The notes: a model not told the origin generated them from the sequence alone. A stretch of 64,000 nt of DNA from an uncultured Bacteroidales bacterium (GCA_902787575.1 CADAGX010000022.1:62001-126000), one strand, 5' to 3'; shown: positions 32,829 to 41,826, counted from the first letter of the stretch. Translations and numbers: made by a program.

Positions 32829-32855
32829 GTTAATCCACATCCCACACCACACCAA

Positions 32856-33004
32856 TTGAGATTCTTCCTCCGCTTCGCTCCGTCAGAATGACAATGCAGA
32901 GTGACTCTCGTGGCGCCTTGCCATGAGGTGAAGTGGGTCGCTTCGCTCGAAATTATATTTAGAATTCGAATTTAGAATTACGTTTAAAATGCACTTTTTT
33001 GCAT
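32856..33004 (-). repeat. 149-bp inverted repeat, right arm
   Basis: Inverted partner of 30770-30918, about 97% identical by eye. It is followed directly by atttttgc repeats to 33019, as the left arm is preceded by a longer run of them. Confidence 0.9.
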
Positions 33005-33148
33005 TTTTGCATTTTTGCAGTCAGTACAAAGAGTGCGTCAAGCCAATATGCAGCCACGGGCTGCATGCGATTGCGTAGGACCGGAACGCGTAATTTACGA
33101 TTTGAAATATCTTTTTTACGGATTGCACCTTATTCGCATACCTTTTGC

Positions 33149-33179
33149 TTGCCCGGCGAGTCTGCTTTGCATACTTTTG
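33149..33179 (+). promoter_or_regulatory. promoter of the three-gene membrane operon
   Basis: TTG (33149-33151), 20 bp, TACTTTTG (33172-33179). The leader to the start codon is about 93 nt. Confidence 0.7.
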
Positions 33180-33277
33180 CAGTAGGAAAATAAATGTTTT
33201 GTACGCTCCCGCCTGGGAAAAACAAGGCTCGCTCACACGGGAGTAATATTAATTAGGAGCCGAAGTGAAGTACTACT

Positions 33278-33739
33278 ATGGCAAACTTAAAGTCTGGCCT
33301 GATTTTGCGAGAGAATGAAAATCTGGTAATGGAACTGGAAGCCGAACTCTGGGCTACGAGCATGAACCCCATTGCACGCCTGATTGGCAGCATCGTGCGC
33401 GTGTTTAACCTGATTTTGGGCAACAAGCGTCGCGGATTTATCGTCATCACAGACAAGCGCGTGATGGAGGTCATACAGTTCAAGTCGCTGTGGGTGCTCA
33501 ACTCGGGCAAGAACGTGAAGTATGTGCTGCCCAGCAGTGTGAAGGAGGTGGGATACACGAAGCACGGCACTTGCTTCGGCTGCTTCTGCCAGCAGTACAA
33601 CCTCTACTACGAGTCTTTCACGCAGGCCACGGAGGTAATGCTGCCCGTACAGGACGAGAAGGAGGCTCAGCGCGTGGTGGATGCCTTCTACAAAGCTATT
33701 ACTGCGGCTCAGACGGCCGAAGCGAAGAATGAGGAATAA
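33278..33739 (+). CDS. PH-domain-like protein of unknown function
   Basis: 153 residues with no signal peptide. Beta-rich pattern with GFIVITDKRVMEVIQFKS and a final amphipathic helix resembles bacterial PH-like domains; a short hydrophobic stretch (IARLIGSIVRVFNLILG) may touch the membrane. A cysteine cluster, HGTCFGCFCQQ, is unusual. First of three overlapping genes. Function not recognised. Confidence 0.7.
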   Translation: MANLKSGLILRENENLVMELEAELWATSMNPIARLIGSIVRVFNLILGNKRRGFIVITDKRVMEVIQFKSLWVLNSGKNVKYVLPSSVKEVGYTKHGTCFGCFCQQYNLYYESFTQATEVMLPVQDEKEAQRVVDAFYKAITAAQTAEAKNEE

Positions 33740-34172
33740 CGAATCGGGGATAGCAACGCTACCGAGATTCATCTACCTGAACGGCTACGCCTGGCTGCTC
33801 TTGTGTGTGGGAGCGGGCGTAGCCGTGGCACCTTGCTACGAGGTGTCGTACTGGCTTGTGGCGCTGCAGGCGGCAGTGGTACTGCCGTGTCTGAGGGGCG
33901 CCTACAGCATCTTGCGCGGCTGGGGCGACAAGAAGCGGAAGTACAGGGTGCTGATGGAGCGTAACACGCCCGAGCTGCGGCCCGACACGTTCACCGAGTT
34001 TATGCAGGCGCCCTGCGGCAAGCTGCTGGTGCGCCTCGTGCTGAAGGACTTGGGCCGAGAGGATGCGTATGACTCGCTGGCTCTCTTGGAGGAACCGTGG
34101 TCGGCACGGCTGCGGCAGTCTTGCCAGAGACAAAAGACAACAATCCGTATGAACGAAGATTTTAAGCTATGA
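33729..34172 (+). CDS. small membrane protein, middle gene of three
   Basis: 147 residues from MRNNESGIATLPRF; the start lies 11 bp inside the preceding gene. Two transmembrane segments (YAWLLLCVGAGVAVAP and VSYWLVALQAAVVLPCL) are followed by a cytoplasmic-type tail with a basic stretch (DKKRKYRVLMERN). No family recognised. Coupled translation with both neighbours suggests one complex. Confidence 0.72.
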   Translation: MRNNESGIATLPRFIYLNGYAWLLLCVGAGVAVAPCYEVSYWLVALQAAVVLPCLRGAYSILRGWGDKKRKYRVLMERNTPELRPDTFTEFMQAPCGKLLVRLVLKDLGREDAYDSLALLEEPWSARLRQSCQRQKTTIRMNEDFKL

Positions 34173-34822
34173 ACACCTTCCTTTTTGTCCTGTGCTTTGT
34201 CATAGTCAATTGCTGCGGGGCTGGCTTTATATATTATAAGGTATGGAGAATGCCGCGTTCGGGCCATAGGACGATGCTGATGGCGCTCGCCTTGCTTGGC
34301 ACGCTGGTCTTTGACGTCCTTTTCGTGCTGGCGCATCAGATTCCGAGGCACGCAGACACGTTTCTGGCTGCAGGCATTCGGCAGATAGAGACGAACATAA
34401 ACACATCTCGCCCGGGTTATGCGAACGAGGAACTCGACACGGCCCAGATACGCAGCATGCTGTCCGACACCCGTCAGGTGGAGTCCTTTTTGAGGACGAA
34501 TGACGAGGCGCGCCTCGTGGTCCGACTGATTGGCGTAAAGGCTTATATCGGTTATCTGGGGGCTTTCCTCTCTGCGCTCGATACGAACCTTTCGGAAATG
34601 CAGGCCGAGGGAACGCCCGTGACGCTGCATAATGTAATGGCCCGCGTGCGCGAAAAAAGCAGAGCGACCACGCAGAAGGCAGCGTTCGCACTGGAAATAC
34701 TGCTACTGGTGGCCGCACTTGCCATGGCCGGGTTCCTGCTATTTAGCTACTATGCCCACAAGAGAGGATGGACGGCCGAAGCGTCTGTGACGCTGGGAGA
34801 GCCCCTCACCTCTAACCCCTAA
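34169..34822 (+). CDS. membrane protein with three helices, last gene of three
   Basis: 217 residues starting in an ATGA overlap with the previous stop. Two N-terminal transmembrane segments, an extended helical middle (~80-175, NEELDTAQIRSMLSDTRQVE) and one C-terminal segment (ALEILLLVAALAMAGFLLFS). The last codons and stop lie inside an 18-bp repeat (34805-34822) that recurs at 34899-34916, so the C-terminus may have been changed by repeat insertion. Function unknown. Confidence 0.72.
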   Translation: MNTFLFVLCFVIVNCCGAGFIYYKVWRMPRSGHRTMLMALALLGTLVFDVLFVLAHQIPRHADTFLAAGIRQIETNINTSRPGYANEELDTAQIRSMLSDTRQVESFLRTNDEARLVVRLIGVKAYIGYLGAFLSALDTNLSEMQAEGTPVTLHNVMARVREKSRATTQKAAFALEILLLVAALAMAGFLLFSYYAHKRGWTAEASVTLGEPLTSNP

Positions 34823-34916
34823 AAAGAAACTTTAGCTATTAGCTATTAGCTATTGGCCAAATGCCAACGGCCAAAAGCCAAAGTAAACTCTCTCAACTCT
34901 CACCTCTAACCCCTAA
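34805..34916. repeat. pair of 18-bp direct repeats with a 7-bp tandem between
   Basis: ctcacctctaacccctaa occurs at 34805-34822 and 34899-34916, each ending at a gene's stop region. Between them agctatt is repeated three times and variants of ggccaaa alternate, similar to 31088-31112. Confidence 0.8.
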
Positions 34917-34917
34917 C

Positions 34918-36573
34918 CTATCTTATTTTATAGCGTTCTCCTGTCTCGCCTACAATCTTGTGCTTGTAATTGTCGGGATAGCCGGGGCGAAGCACTGAGC
35001 GCGGTTCGCCGCCCGGGGTCTGCAGGAAACGGCCCTCGCTGTCTGTACGCTTCACGGCCATGTCATTGTACTTCACTATGAGCAACTGGCCCAGCTGGTT
35101 CCATTCATCGAGCATCGCCTGTGCGGTGCGGTGGGTGTATGCCGAGAGGAACTTGCGCGCCTCGGCCTCGGGCATGGACAGTGCCTGCTTTTCGGTCTCG
35201 GCCTGCAGCGAGTTGTAGTCGCTCTCGAGGCGGTCGCGTACGGCTTTCAACTCGGGAAACAGCACGCTGTAGCGCAGGTAGACCATGTTGCTCACCCAGT
35301 TCTGCACCCAATATGCGGAGCGGAACGAGAAGTGGAACGCGTCGGCTGTCTTGGAGTCGTAGCATTCGGGCGCGCTGTCTATGCAGCAATACACAGGTGT
35401 CAGCGGAACCATGTTCGTGTCGTCGTTTCCGAACCACACCACTCCGCCTATGTAGGCAGGAAGCGAGCTGCGCATCTGGCTGACATAGACATGCGACGTC
35501 TGCTGCGTGCTGATGGGACGCTCGTTGAAATACTTCTGGCCGTCCACCTCGAACGAGAGCGGTGTCGGGCGGTAAGGCATTTCCCATGGGCCCATGCCCA
35601 AGTCGTTTGTGACGGAGAGCGGCGTGTCCTCATAGTGGTCGCGCATCATGTCTTTGACATCTTGCACAGAGAGCAGTTTCTTGGGACGAACGGCAAACGG
35701 CATGGGATTGTTGGGCATTTCGCCCTTGGCATAGCCGAGGTAAGGCATCATGTCCTCGACTGCCCAGCGGTTGAAGAACGACCAAACGCGAGCCTCGCAG
35801 TAGCGGAGTGCTCCAAAGTCGGCCGGAGCGTAGGCTTCGGAGAATGAGAAATCCTCGTCGCGACCGGAGAAATAGCCTTTCTCGCGTGCAAAACTTATCA
35901 CGTCTGGGCTGTAAATGCAGTTGTCTTTGTCTTTGAGCGGGAAACGGCGGATGCGGCTCTGGTTGGCATGCGCGCAAATGCAGTCGTCGGGCACGCGGAC
36001 AGCCACCCAAACGGCGCCTTTTCGGCCGGGTCCCTTGCCTACCATCTCCAGCACCCACACTTCATTGGGGTCGGCAATGGAAAAACTCTCGCCACTGCTG
36101 CCGTAACCGTATTCCGACACGAGTTTTCCCATCACTTCAATGGCCTGGCGGGCAGTCTTGGCGCGCTCCAGCGTCACTGACATGAGGCTGCCATAGTCGA
36201 GCAGGCCCGTTTCTGTGGTGTCGCACAGCTCGTCGCGGCCGCCAAAGGTCGTCTCGTGGATTGTCAGCTGGCACTCATTCATCAGGCCAACCACGGAATA
36301 GGTCTCTGCGACCTGAGGTATTTCGCCCAGATAGTTGTTCGACTCGTAATGATAGAGCGGACGCATCTCGCCCTTGGCATGCTTGCCGCCACGAATCACC
36401 TGCAGCGAGCCGAATGCACCGTAGCTGTCGCAGCTGTACGACACGATAACGCTGCCGTCTGTACTGGCCTTTTTGCCGACAATGAGGTTCGTACATGAGA
36501 AGGCTGACGGGTTGACGGTCACGCACAAAAGGACGAGAAGGGAGATGCGGCGGATGATATTGAACGATTTCAT
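34918..36573 (-). CDS. C69-family dipeptidase
   Basis: 551-residue exported N-terminal nucleophile hydrolase. The leader ends in PSAFS|CTNLIVGKKAS; Cys27 becomes the catalytic N-terminus after processing. Further family motifs include EIPQVAETYSVVGLMNECQL, GYGSSGESFSIADPNEVWVL and CICAHANQSRIRRF. It cleaves dipeptides in the periplasm. It lies 35 bp after nadC in a long minus-strand gene run and is probably the last gene. Confidence 0.92.
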   Translation of the reverse strand: MKSFNIIRRISLLVLLCVTVNPSAFSCTNLIVGKKASTDGSVIVSYSCDSYGAFGSLQVIRGGKHAKGEMRPLYHYESNNYLGEIPQVAETYSVVGLMNECQLTIHETTFGGRDELCDTTETGLLDYGSLMSVTLERAKTARQAIEVMGKLVSEYGYGSSGESFSIADPNEVWVLEMVGKGPGRKGAVWVAVRVPDDCICAHANQSRIRRFPLKDKDNCIYSPDVISFAREKGYFSGRDEDFSFSEAYAPADFGALRYCEARVWSFFNRWAVEDMMPYLGYAKGEMPNNPMPFAVRPKKLLSVQDVKDMMRDHYEDTPLSVTNDLGMGPWEMPYRPTPLSFEVDGQKYFNERPISTQQTSHVYVSQMRSSLPAYIGGVVWFGNDDTNMVPLTPVYCCIDSAPECYDSKTADAFHFSFRSAYWVQNWVSNMVYLRYSVLFPELKAVRDRLESDYNSLQAETEKQALSMPEAEARKFLSAYTHRTAQAMLDEWNQLGQLLIVKYNDMAVKRTDSEGRFLQTPGGEPRSVLRPGYPDNYKHKIVGETGERYKIR

Positions 36574-36608
36574 ATGCAGTCTTTTTTTCTATACATTTTA
36601 CAATTGCG

Positions 36609-37484
36609 TTACTTCACCTTCAGTTTGTCGCTGCCAGCGGCTTTGAAGCTCATGTCGAGGCCCTTGACGCTGTGAGTCAGCGCGCCGAACGAAATGAAAT
36701 CTACGCCGGCCTTGGCATAAGGAAGCATCGTATCGAAGGTGATGCCCCCACTCGACTCCGTCTCGCAACGTCCCGCTACGATTTCTACGGCGCGACGAGT
36801 ATCCTCGGGCGTGAAGTTGTCGAACATGATGCGGTCGCAACCTTCGGCCAGCGCTTCATCGAGTTCCTGCCAGTTGCGAACTTCGCATTCGATCTTCAGG
36901 TTTTTGCCTTTCTCGCGGCAGTAGGCTTTGGCTCGACTGATGGCATTGTGTACTCCGCCACAGAAATCGATATGGTTGTCCTTGAGCAGAATCATGTCGA
37001 AAAGGCCGATGCGATGGTTCATGCCTCCACCGATTTTCACCGCTTCCTTTTCGAGCATTCTCATTCCGGGCGTTGTCTTTCGCGTATCAAGGACGCGAGT
37101 TTTCGTGCCGGCATCGATAAGCGCCTGCTGGTAGCGGTGTGTCATCGTAGCGATGCCGCTCATTCGCTGCATGATATTGAGCATAAGGCGCTCTGTCTGC
37201 AACAGACTACGCACGCTGCCTTTCACACTCATCACAATATCGCCTGGCTTTACGTGTGAGCCGTCAGGTATGAAGATTTCCACCTTCAGTTCGGGGTCAA
37301 AGCGGTGGAAAACTTGCTTGGCGATTTCCACGCCTGCAATGATGCCTTCTTCTTTCACCAGCAGAAGGCTTTCTCCCTGCTCTTCGGCCGGAATGCAACA
37401 GAGTGTCGTGTGGTCGCCATCGCCAATGTCTTCGGCAAAAGCGAGGTCAATAAGGCGGTCATTCAGTTCTTCTACACTTAACAT
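36609..37484 (-). CDS. nadC: nicotinate-nucleotide pyrophosphorylase
   Basis: 291 residues from MLSVEELNDRLIDLAFAEDI, which aligns best with the family length. An upstream GTG at 37520 overlapping the rlmH stop would add 12 residues and is the alternative. Motifs: EDIGDGDHTT, RVLDTRKTTPGMRMLEK, GGGMNHRIGLFDMILLKDNH and ESSGGITFDTMLPYA. It makes nicotinate mononucleotide from quinolinate for NAD synthesis. Confidence 0.95.
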   Translation of the reverse strand: MLSVEELNDRLIDLAFAEDIGDGDHTTLCCIPAEEQGESLLLVKEEGIIAGVEIAKQVFHRFDPELKVEIFIPDGSHVKPGDIVMSVKGSVRSLLQTERLMLNIMQRMSGIATMTHRYQQALIDAGTKTRVLDTRKTTPGMRMLEKEAVKIGGGMNHRIGLFDMILLKDNHIDFCGGVHNAISRAKAYCREKGKNLKIECEVRNWQELDEALAEGCDRIMFDNFTPEDTRRAVEIVAGRCETESSGGITFDTMLPYAKAGVDFISFGALTHSVKGLDMSFKAAGSDKLKVK

Positions 37485-37516
37485 ATCATATTCAAATTTA
37501 AAATTATTACGTTTCT

Positions 37517-37990
37517 TCACTCGTGGTGATACGGTTCGCCGTGCAGAATTGTCATTGCGCGGTAGAACTGCTCCACAAAGAGGAGGCGAATCATCTGGTG
37601 ACTGAAGGTCATCTGACTCAGGCTGATGCGTTCATTGCCTCGCTGGTACACGCTCTCAGAGAACCCGTAAGGTCCGCCAACCACGAAGACCAAGCGTCGT
37701 GGAGATGCAGCCAAACGCTTCTGCAACCAAACGGCAAACTCCTTGCTGCGACGCTCCGTGCCGCACTCATCGAGCAGCACCACATAGTCGCCCGTCTGAA
37801 GCGACTTGAGTATCATCTCGCCTTCGCGCTCTTTCTGCTCGCCCTGGCTCAGGTTCTTTGTGCCTCGCAGCTCTGGAATCACTTCCACTTCGAAAGGCAC
37901 ATAGTGACTTACGCGCTCCACGTATTCGCCGATGCTTGCCACATAGTGCTCGCCAACCGTTCGTCCAACAACCAAAAGAACCGTCTTCAT
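37517..37990 (-). CDS. rlmH: 23S rRNA pseudouridine-1915 N3-methyltransferase
   Basis: 157 residues from MKTVLLVVGRTVGEHY, the usual RlmH length. SPOUT knot residues are visible: VVLLDECGTERRSKEFA, FVVGGPYGFSESVYQRGNE, FSHQMIRLLFVEQFYRA, ending in GEPYHHE. It methylates helix 69 of mature 70S ribosomes. The start overlaps the upstream lipoprotein stop (ATGA), and the stop touches the nadC GTG. Confidence 0.95.
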   Translation of the reverse strand: MKTVLLVVGRTVGEHYVASIGEYVERVSHYVPFEVEVIPELRGTKNLSQGEQKEREGEMILKSLQTGDYVVLLDECGTERRSKEFAVWLQKRLAASPRRLVFVVGGPYGFSESVYQRGNERISLSQMTFSHQMIRLLFVEQFYRAMTILHGEPYHHE

Positions 37991-39423
37991 GGCTTTACAT
38001 ATTCGTAGCATCCCGCATCGGGACCGTCATCGAGTGTGCGGCTTCGCCCAAGTCGGTCCGTCGGAACAATGCTGATGAAGGCAGTGTCGCCCATGTTGCG
38101 AATGGCGGAAGCGCTGTCGGGCGTGAAGTCGTACACAAAGTTGTGCGTATCGAAGCGTGCGAAGTTCTTATCTCGCACCAGCGTCTGTTTGTCATTGTCG
38201 TAAACTATGTGCCGGAATCGGATTGTGTCGTCCGAAACGACTGTATTCAGGAAGCAGTTGCTGAAGAGATAATCGCAAGTATAGTCCTGCCCTTCCTCAA
38301 TGTCTCCCATAATGACGTCTTCGCCGTAGCCTGTGATGACACAATTCACAAAATATGCCCTTTCAAGATGCCGGTAAACGCCGTTTTCGGTATTTTCGAT
38401 GCGCAACGCATCGCCACGCCCGCCTTCGAAAGGATAAAATTGCGCAATGGTGCAATGCAAAAACAGGTAGTCGCCTCCATAGAGGTACACGCAGTGTCCC
38501 TTGGCATTGCTTATCTGACTGTTTAGAATCTGCACACCGCAACTCTCCAGCTGCAGCCCGTTGCCTCCGACATTGTGAATCACACTGTTTTCTATCAGCA
38601 GAGACTCCACAGAAATGTCGGTGCTGTCCACCTTGATACCATAGCATCCGCTGTGAATATCGCAGTGCCGCAAGACATTTCCCACGCTCCCCGAGTGGAT
38701 GTGCAGGCCTTCCCATCGGCTTGGCGTAGCATCGTAAAGCAAATAATCAAACATGTGATCGGTGCGGTCGCTTCGCATCGTCACCAGCGAATCCGTTGTT
38801 CCCAAAGCCAACAGACGGCCTCGCACCTCCAGTCCCGCGCCATCATGGAAAAGCAACCTTGTGCCTGCAGCCAGTGTAAGCGTGGCACCCTCTGCAACGA
38901 CCAGCGAATCATAGATAACTACAGGCTGAGCGATGGAAAAGGTGGTGTCGGCTGTCACAATAAGACCTTGATGGATGTAAGCGTCCTGCGAGCCAACGGT
39001 CAATCGGACTTTCTGTATGACGCCACTTTCGAGTCGGAAAAGCAGATCGTCGGCAAATTCCATTGGCGCCGCCTGTCCGGTTTGCGGAGGAGTCACTTCG
39101 ATTCGCACCACAAGGCTGTCCTTTCCGCGCACCTCAAAGTCCATGTCCGCCGAATTTCCTATTGTCACACCATCTACATTTGTGCGGAACGGGCTTGCGA
39201 CTCCTTGCGAGAGCCAAACTCCGCTGATGCGAATGCCTTTCTTGCCCCTATTATATAAAATAAGGTGTTTCGTTGCACTCGGTATGGTGCTGATAAGTGT
39301 ATCGAAGCGCACCGTGTCTGCCGAAAAACTCAGTAGGTCGGACGGAGATGTCGTCCAGGATTCATCTTCGCTGCACGAAACAGCTAAAACGACGGCCGCT
39401 ATTATGTAAAGTAAGCGTTTCAT
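37987..39423 (-). CDS. beta-helix lipoprotein
   Basis: 478 residues. The lipobox AVVLAVSCSED predicts a lipidated Cys17. An N-terminal beta domain (~30-150) is followed by a right-handed parallel beta helix (~160-420) with short repeats such as VLRHCDIHSGCYGIKVDS and LIENSVIHNVGGNGLQLESC, and a C-terminal GPDAGCYEY tail typical of Bacteroidota beta-helix lipoproteins. It may bind polysaccharide or act as a lyase-like surface protein; no catalytic set is identified. Confidence 0.85.
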   Translation of the reverse strand: MKRLLYIIAAVVLAVSCSEDESWTTSPSDLLSFSADTVRFDTLISTIPSATKHLILYNRGKKGIRISGVWLSQGVASPFRTNVDGVTIGNSADMDFEVRGKDSLVVRIEVTPPQTGQAAPMEFADDLLFRLESGVIQKVRLTVGSQDAYIHQGLIVTADTTFSIAQPVVIYDSLVVAEGATLTLAAGTRLLFHDGAGLEVRGRLLALGTTDSLVTMRSDRTDHMFDYLLYDATPSRWEGLHIHSGSVGNVLRHCDIHSGCYGIKVDSTDISVESLLIENSVIHNVGGNGLQLESCGVQILNSQISNAKGHCVYLYGGDYLFLHCTIAQFYPFEGGRGDALRIENTENGVYRHLERAYFVNCVITGYGEDVIMGDIEEGQDYTCDYLFSNCFLNTVVSDDTIRFRHIVYDNDKQTLVRDKNFARFDTHNFVYDFTPDSASAIRNMGDTAFISIVPTDRLGRSRTLDDGPDAGCYEYVKP

Positions 39424-39447
39424 TAAATACTTACATCACGTTGTATA

Positions 39448-40917
39448 TCAGTTCTTCAGCGGTGCATTCTTCAGTATAGCAAGAACATGATCCCAAACCA
39501 TCTGCACGGTCGGAATCAGCAACCGCTCGTCGGGACTATGCACGCCGCGAAGCGTCGGACCGATGGATATCATATCGAGATGCGGATATTTCTCGCTGAA
39601 AAGTCCACACTCGAGGCCAGCATGTATGCCACGCACTTTCGGATCGCGCCCAAACAGTTTTTTATATTCCTCGACTGCCAACTTCAGCAGCTCGCTTTGT
39701 GGGTTCATTTTCCAACCCGGATATCCTTCGCCGATTTCCACTTTTGCACCTGCTAACTCAAATACTGCGGCTACGGTGTTTGCCATGTTAACGCGTGCAG
39801 AATAAATGCTGCTGCGCTGACTGCTGTTTATATTTATTGTCTTTGACTCCGGCACCATATGAATGCTGGCTAAATTGCTACTGGTCTCCACAAGGTCAAT
39901 TCCTTGGCACATGGCGTAAACGCCATTGTCGACAGCTTGCAAGGCGGCTATTAACTTGTCCGATGTGGCCTTCGCCACTACGCTGCCAACGGCTGTCATT
40001 TCGCTTTCGAGAATGAACTCCATCGTAGGCTCCGTCTGGCTGTATTCCTCCTCCACCTCAGCGGCAAAAATGTTCCAATCAGCTCGCAACTGCTCCTTAT
40101 ATTTTTCCGGAACACAGCAGACGCACGTTGCCTCGCGAGGAATGGCATTATGCAATCCACCTGCCTGAATGTCTATAAGACGCAGGCCTGAAATTTTCTT
40201 GTTCGTCATGTACAGGAAACGAACCAGCAGTTTATTGGCATTAGCGCGTCCCTTGTTGATATCGTCGCCGCTGTGACCGCCAGTAAGGCCCTTGATACAC
40301 AGGCGGAAGGGGAACATACCAGCAGGCATAGGCTCCACCTCGTAAGGCATCTGCACGTAAGTTCTGCAGCCGCCTGCACAACTTACAAAAATCTCCCCTT
40401 CGTCTTCACTGTCCAGATTGATAAGCATATCGCCTCGCATGAAGCCAGGTTTCATTCCTTCTGCGCCAGTAAGTCCAGTTTCTTCGTCACGAGTAAAAAC
40501 ACACTCAATTGGGCCGTGACAGACTTCGGCGCCAGCCTCAAGTAAGGCAAGTTCCATGGCCATGCCTATGCCATCGTCAGCGCCAAGCGTTGTTCCTTTC
40601 GCCTTAAGCCAGTCGCCGTCCACAACGGTCTGAATTTCATCCGTGTTGAAGTTAAATTTCACATCAGCATTCTTCTCGCACACCATATCCATGTGACTCT
40701 GTAACACAATGGTGCGTCGATTCTCCATTCCTGGCGTTGCCGGTTTACGAATTAAGACGTTGCCGGCTTCGTCTCGAACGCTTTCCAATCCAAGACGTTT
40801 GCCGAATTCCAAAAGGAACGCAATCATTTTTTCTTCTCGCTTCGAGGGACGAGGCACTTTGTTGATGCTGGCGAAATTGCGAAACACCGACTCAGGCTTA
40901 AGGATGTTTTCTTTCAT
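39448..40917 (-). CDS. pepD: aminoacyl-histidine dipeptidase (cytosol non-specific dipeptidase)
   Basis: 489-residue M20 metallopeptidase from MKENILKPESVFRNFASINK. Zinc ligands and base appear in LQSHMDMVCEKN, TLGADDGIGMAM and TRDEETGLTGAEG; GGHSGDDINKGRANANKLL is the dimerisation-lid region. It hydrolyses dipeptides in the cytoplasm. A TATATTTG box at 40960-40967 on the minus strand is a plausible promoter. The next four genes follow with gaps of 35 bp or less. Confidence 0.94.
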   Translation of the reverse strand: MKENILKPESVFRNFASINKVPRPSKREEKMIAFLLEFGKRLGLESVRDEAGNVLIRKPATPGMENRRTIVLQSHMDMVCEKNADVKFNFNTDEIQTVVDGDWLKAKGTTLGADDGIGMAMELALLEAGAEVCHGPIECVFTRDEETGLTGAEGMKPGFMRGDMLINLDSEDEGEIFVSCAGGCRTYVQMPYEVEPMPAGMFPFRLCIKGLTGGHSGDDINKGRANANKLLVRFLYMTNKKISGLRLIDIQAGGLHNAIPREATCVCCVPEKYKEQLRADWNIFAAEVEEEYSQTEPTMEFILESEMTAVGSVVAKATSDKLIAALQAVDNGVYAMCQGIDLVETSSNLASIHMVPESKTININSSQRSSIYSARVNMANTVAAVFELAGAKVEIGEGYPGWKMNPQSELLKLAVEEYKKLFGRDPKVRGIHAGLECGLFSEKYPHLDMISIGPTLRGVHSPDERLLIPTVQMVWDHVLAILKNAPLKN

Positions 40918-40921
40918 AATA

Positions 40922-40953
40922 TTTGTGTGTTTAATGCTTTTTTCATACCTTTG
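40922..40953 (+). promoter_or_regulatory. promoter of the small membrane protein / ompH operon
   Basis: TTTG (40922-40925), 20 bp, TACCTTTG (40946-40953), 21 bp before the start codon; divergent from pepD. Confidence 0.72.
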
Positions 40954-40974
40954 CGGATGCAAATATACGGAATA

Positions 40975-41184
40975 ATGTTGAAATTAGTGCTTGTCACCTT
41001 CGGAATTGTTGCCTTATCGGTCGTTCTTTTGTGCGTTCGCATACTTTTGGAACGAAATGGCAAATTTGGTGCGAGCCACGTTGGAGGCAGTCGTGAGTTG
41101 CGACAGAAAGGAATACACTGCGTGCAAAGCATGGATGCCATAGAGCGGCGCGAGAACATTTACCGTGTGAAAGAACGAATATAA
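40975..41184 (+). CDS. small single-pass membrane protein
   Basis: 69 residues from MLKLVLVTFGIVALSVVLLC, a single transmembrane helix followed by a conserved-looking tail with RNGKFGASHVGGSRELRQ and GIHCVQSMDAIERRE. Small proteins with this ending recur in Bacteroidota near ompH-like genes; function unknown. A start 18 bp upstream (40957) is possible but lies very close to the promoter. The ompH-like gene follows after 12 bp. Confidence 0.75.
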   Translation: MLKLVLVTFGIVALSVVLLCVRILLERNGKFGASHVGGSRELRQKGIHCVQSMDAIERRENIYRVKERI

Positions 41185-41196
41185 CAAACAATAAAT

Positions 41197-41826
41197 ATGA
41201 AAACAAAGAATTTTCTTTTCGCATCAGCATTGGCTGCCATATTTCTGACCGCCACAAGCTGTAAAAAAACGCCTGCCGACGGAGAAAACGCTACGGCAGA
41301 AGAGATGGAAGATAATGCGGTGGCTCTCAGGATTGCCTATGTTGAGTTGGATACGTTGATGAGTCAATATCAACTCTACAAGGACTACAGCGAAGTGCTG
41401 AACCGCAAAGGTAATAATATACAGAAGACTTTAGCACAAAAGCAAAGAACGCTGGAGAGTCATGCTGCAGCGTTGCAAAAGAAGTACGACAACAATGGCT
41501 TCACTACACGCGATGAACTGGAGCGTGCACAGGCTAATATTCAGAAAGAACAGGAAGAACTGCAAGAACTCGCGGCTCGTCTGAACGATGACTTCAACCG
41601 CGAACAGGCAAGAATAAACGAGGAAGCTCGCGATAGCATTCAATCTTTCTTGAATATCTTCAACAAGTCTAAGAAATTTGATTATGTAATGGTGAAGGCC
41701 GGCGACAATCTTTTGATTGCCAACCCGCGTTATAATATCACTGCTGACGTGGTGAAGGGCCTGAACAAACGCTACAAAATCAGCCCCGACGTGGCAGAAG
41801 CAATAAAAGACGCCGCAGAGGATTGA
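41197..41826 (+). CDS. OmpH/Skp-family lipoprotein
   Basis: 209 residues with lipobox FLTATSCKK (Cys22). The mature part is a Skp-like chaperone: a beta strand (IAYVELDTLMSQY), two long coiled-coil tentacles (QKTLAQKQRTLESHAAALQK, ELERAQANIQKEQEELQELA) and the return strand (FDYVMVKAGDNLLIANP). It probably helps outer-membrane protein folding. The next gene starts 54 bp later on the same strand. Confidence 0.88.
   Translation: MKTKNFLFASALAAIFLTATSCKKTPADGENATAEEMEDNAVALRIAYVELDTLMSQYQLYKDYSEVLNRKGNNIQKTLAQKQRTLESHAAALQKKYDNNGFTTRDELERAQANIQKEQEELQELAARLNDDFNREQARINEEARDSIQSFLNIFNKSKKFDYVMVKAGDNLLIANPRYNITADVVKGLNKRYKISPDVAEAIKDAAED

Larger units (their letters stand above)
30575..33277. other. 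2.7-kb repeat-rich, gene-poor region
   Basis: No convincing protein gene. It holds an 8-bp tandem repeat, a 149-bp inverted repeat pair, ACACGTCGC repeats, AT-rich palindromes at 31361-31400, one promoter-like site, arrays of 11-bp units, and a clover of inverted repeats at 32648-32828. Six-frame reading gives only short, poorly supported frames. Confidence 0.8.

Noticed and set aside
30575..33277. Replication origin
   Set aside because: Iteron-like repeats are present, but I see no DnaA-box cluster (TTATCCACA type) and no dnaA gene nearby.
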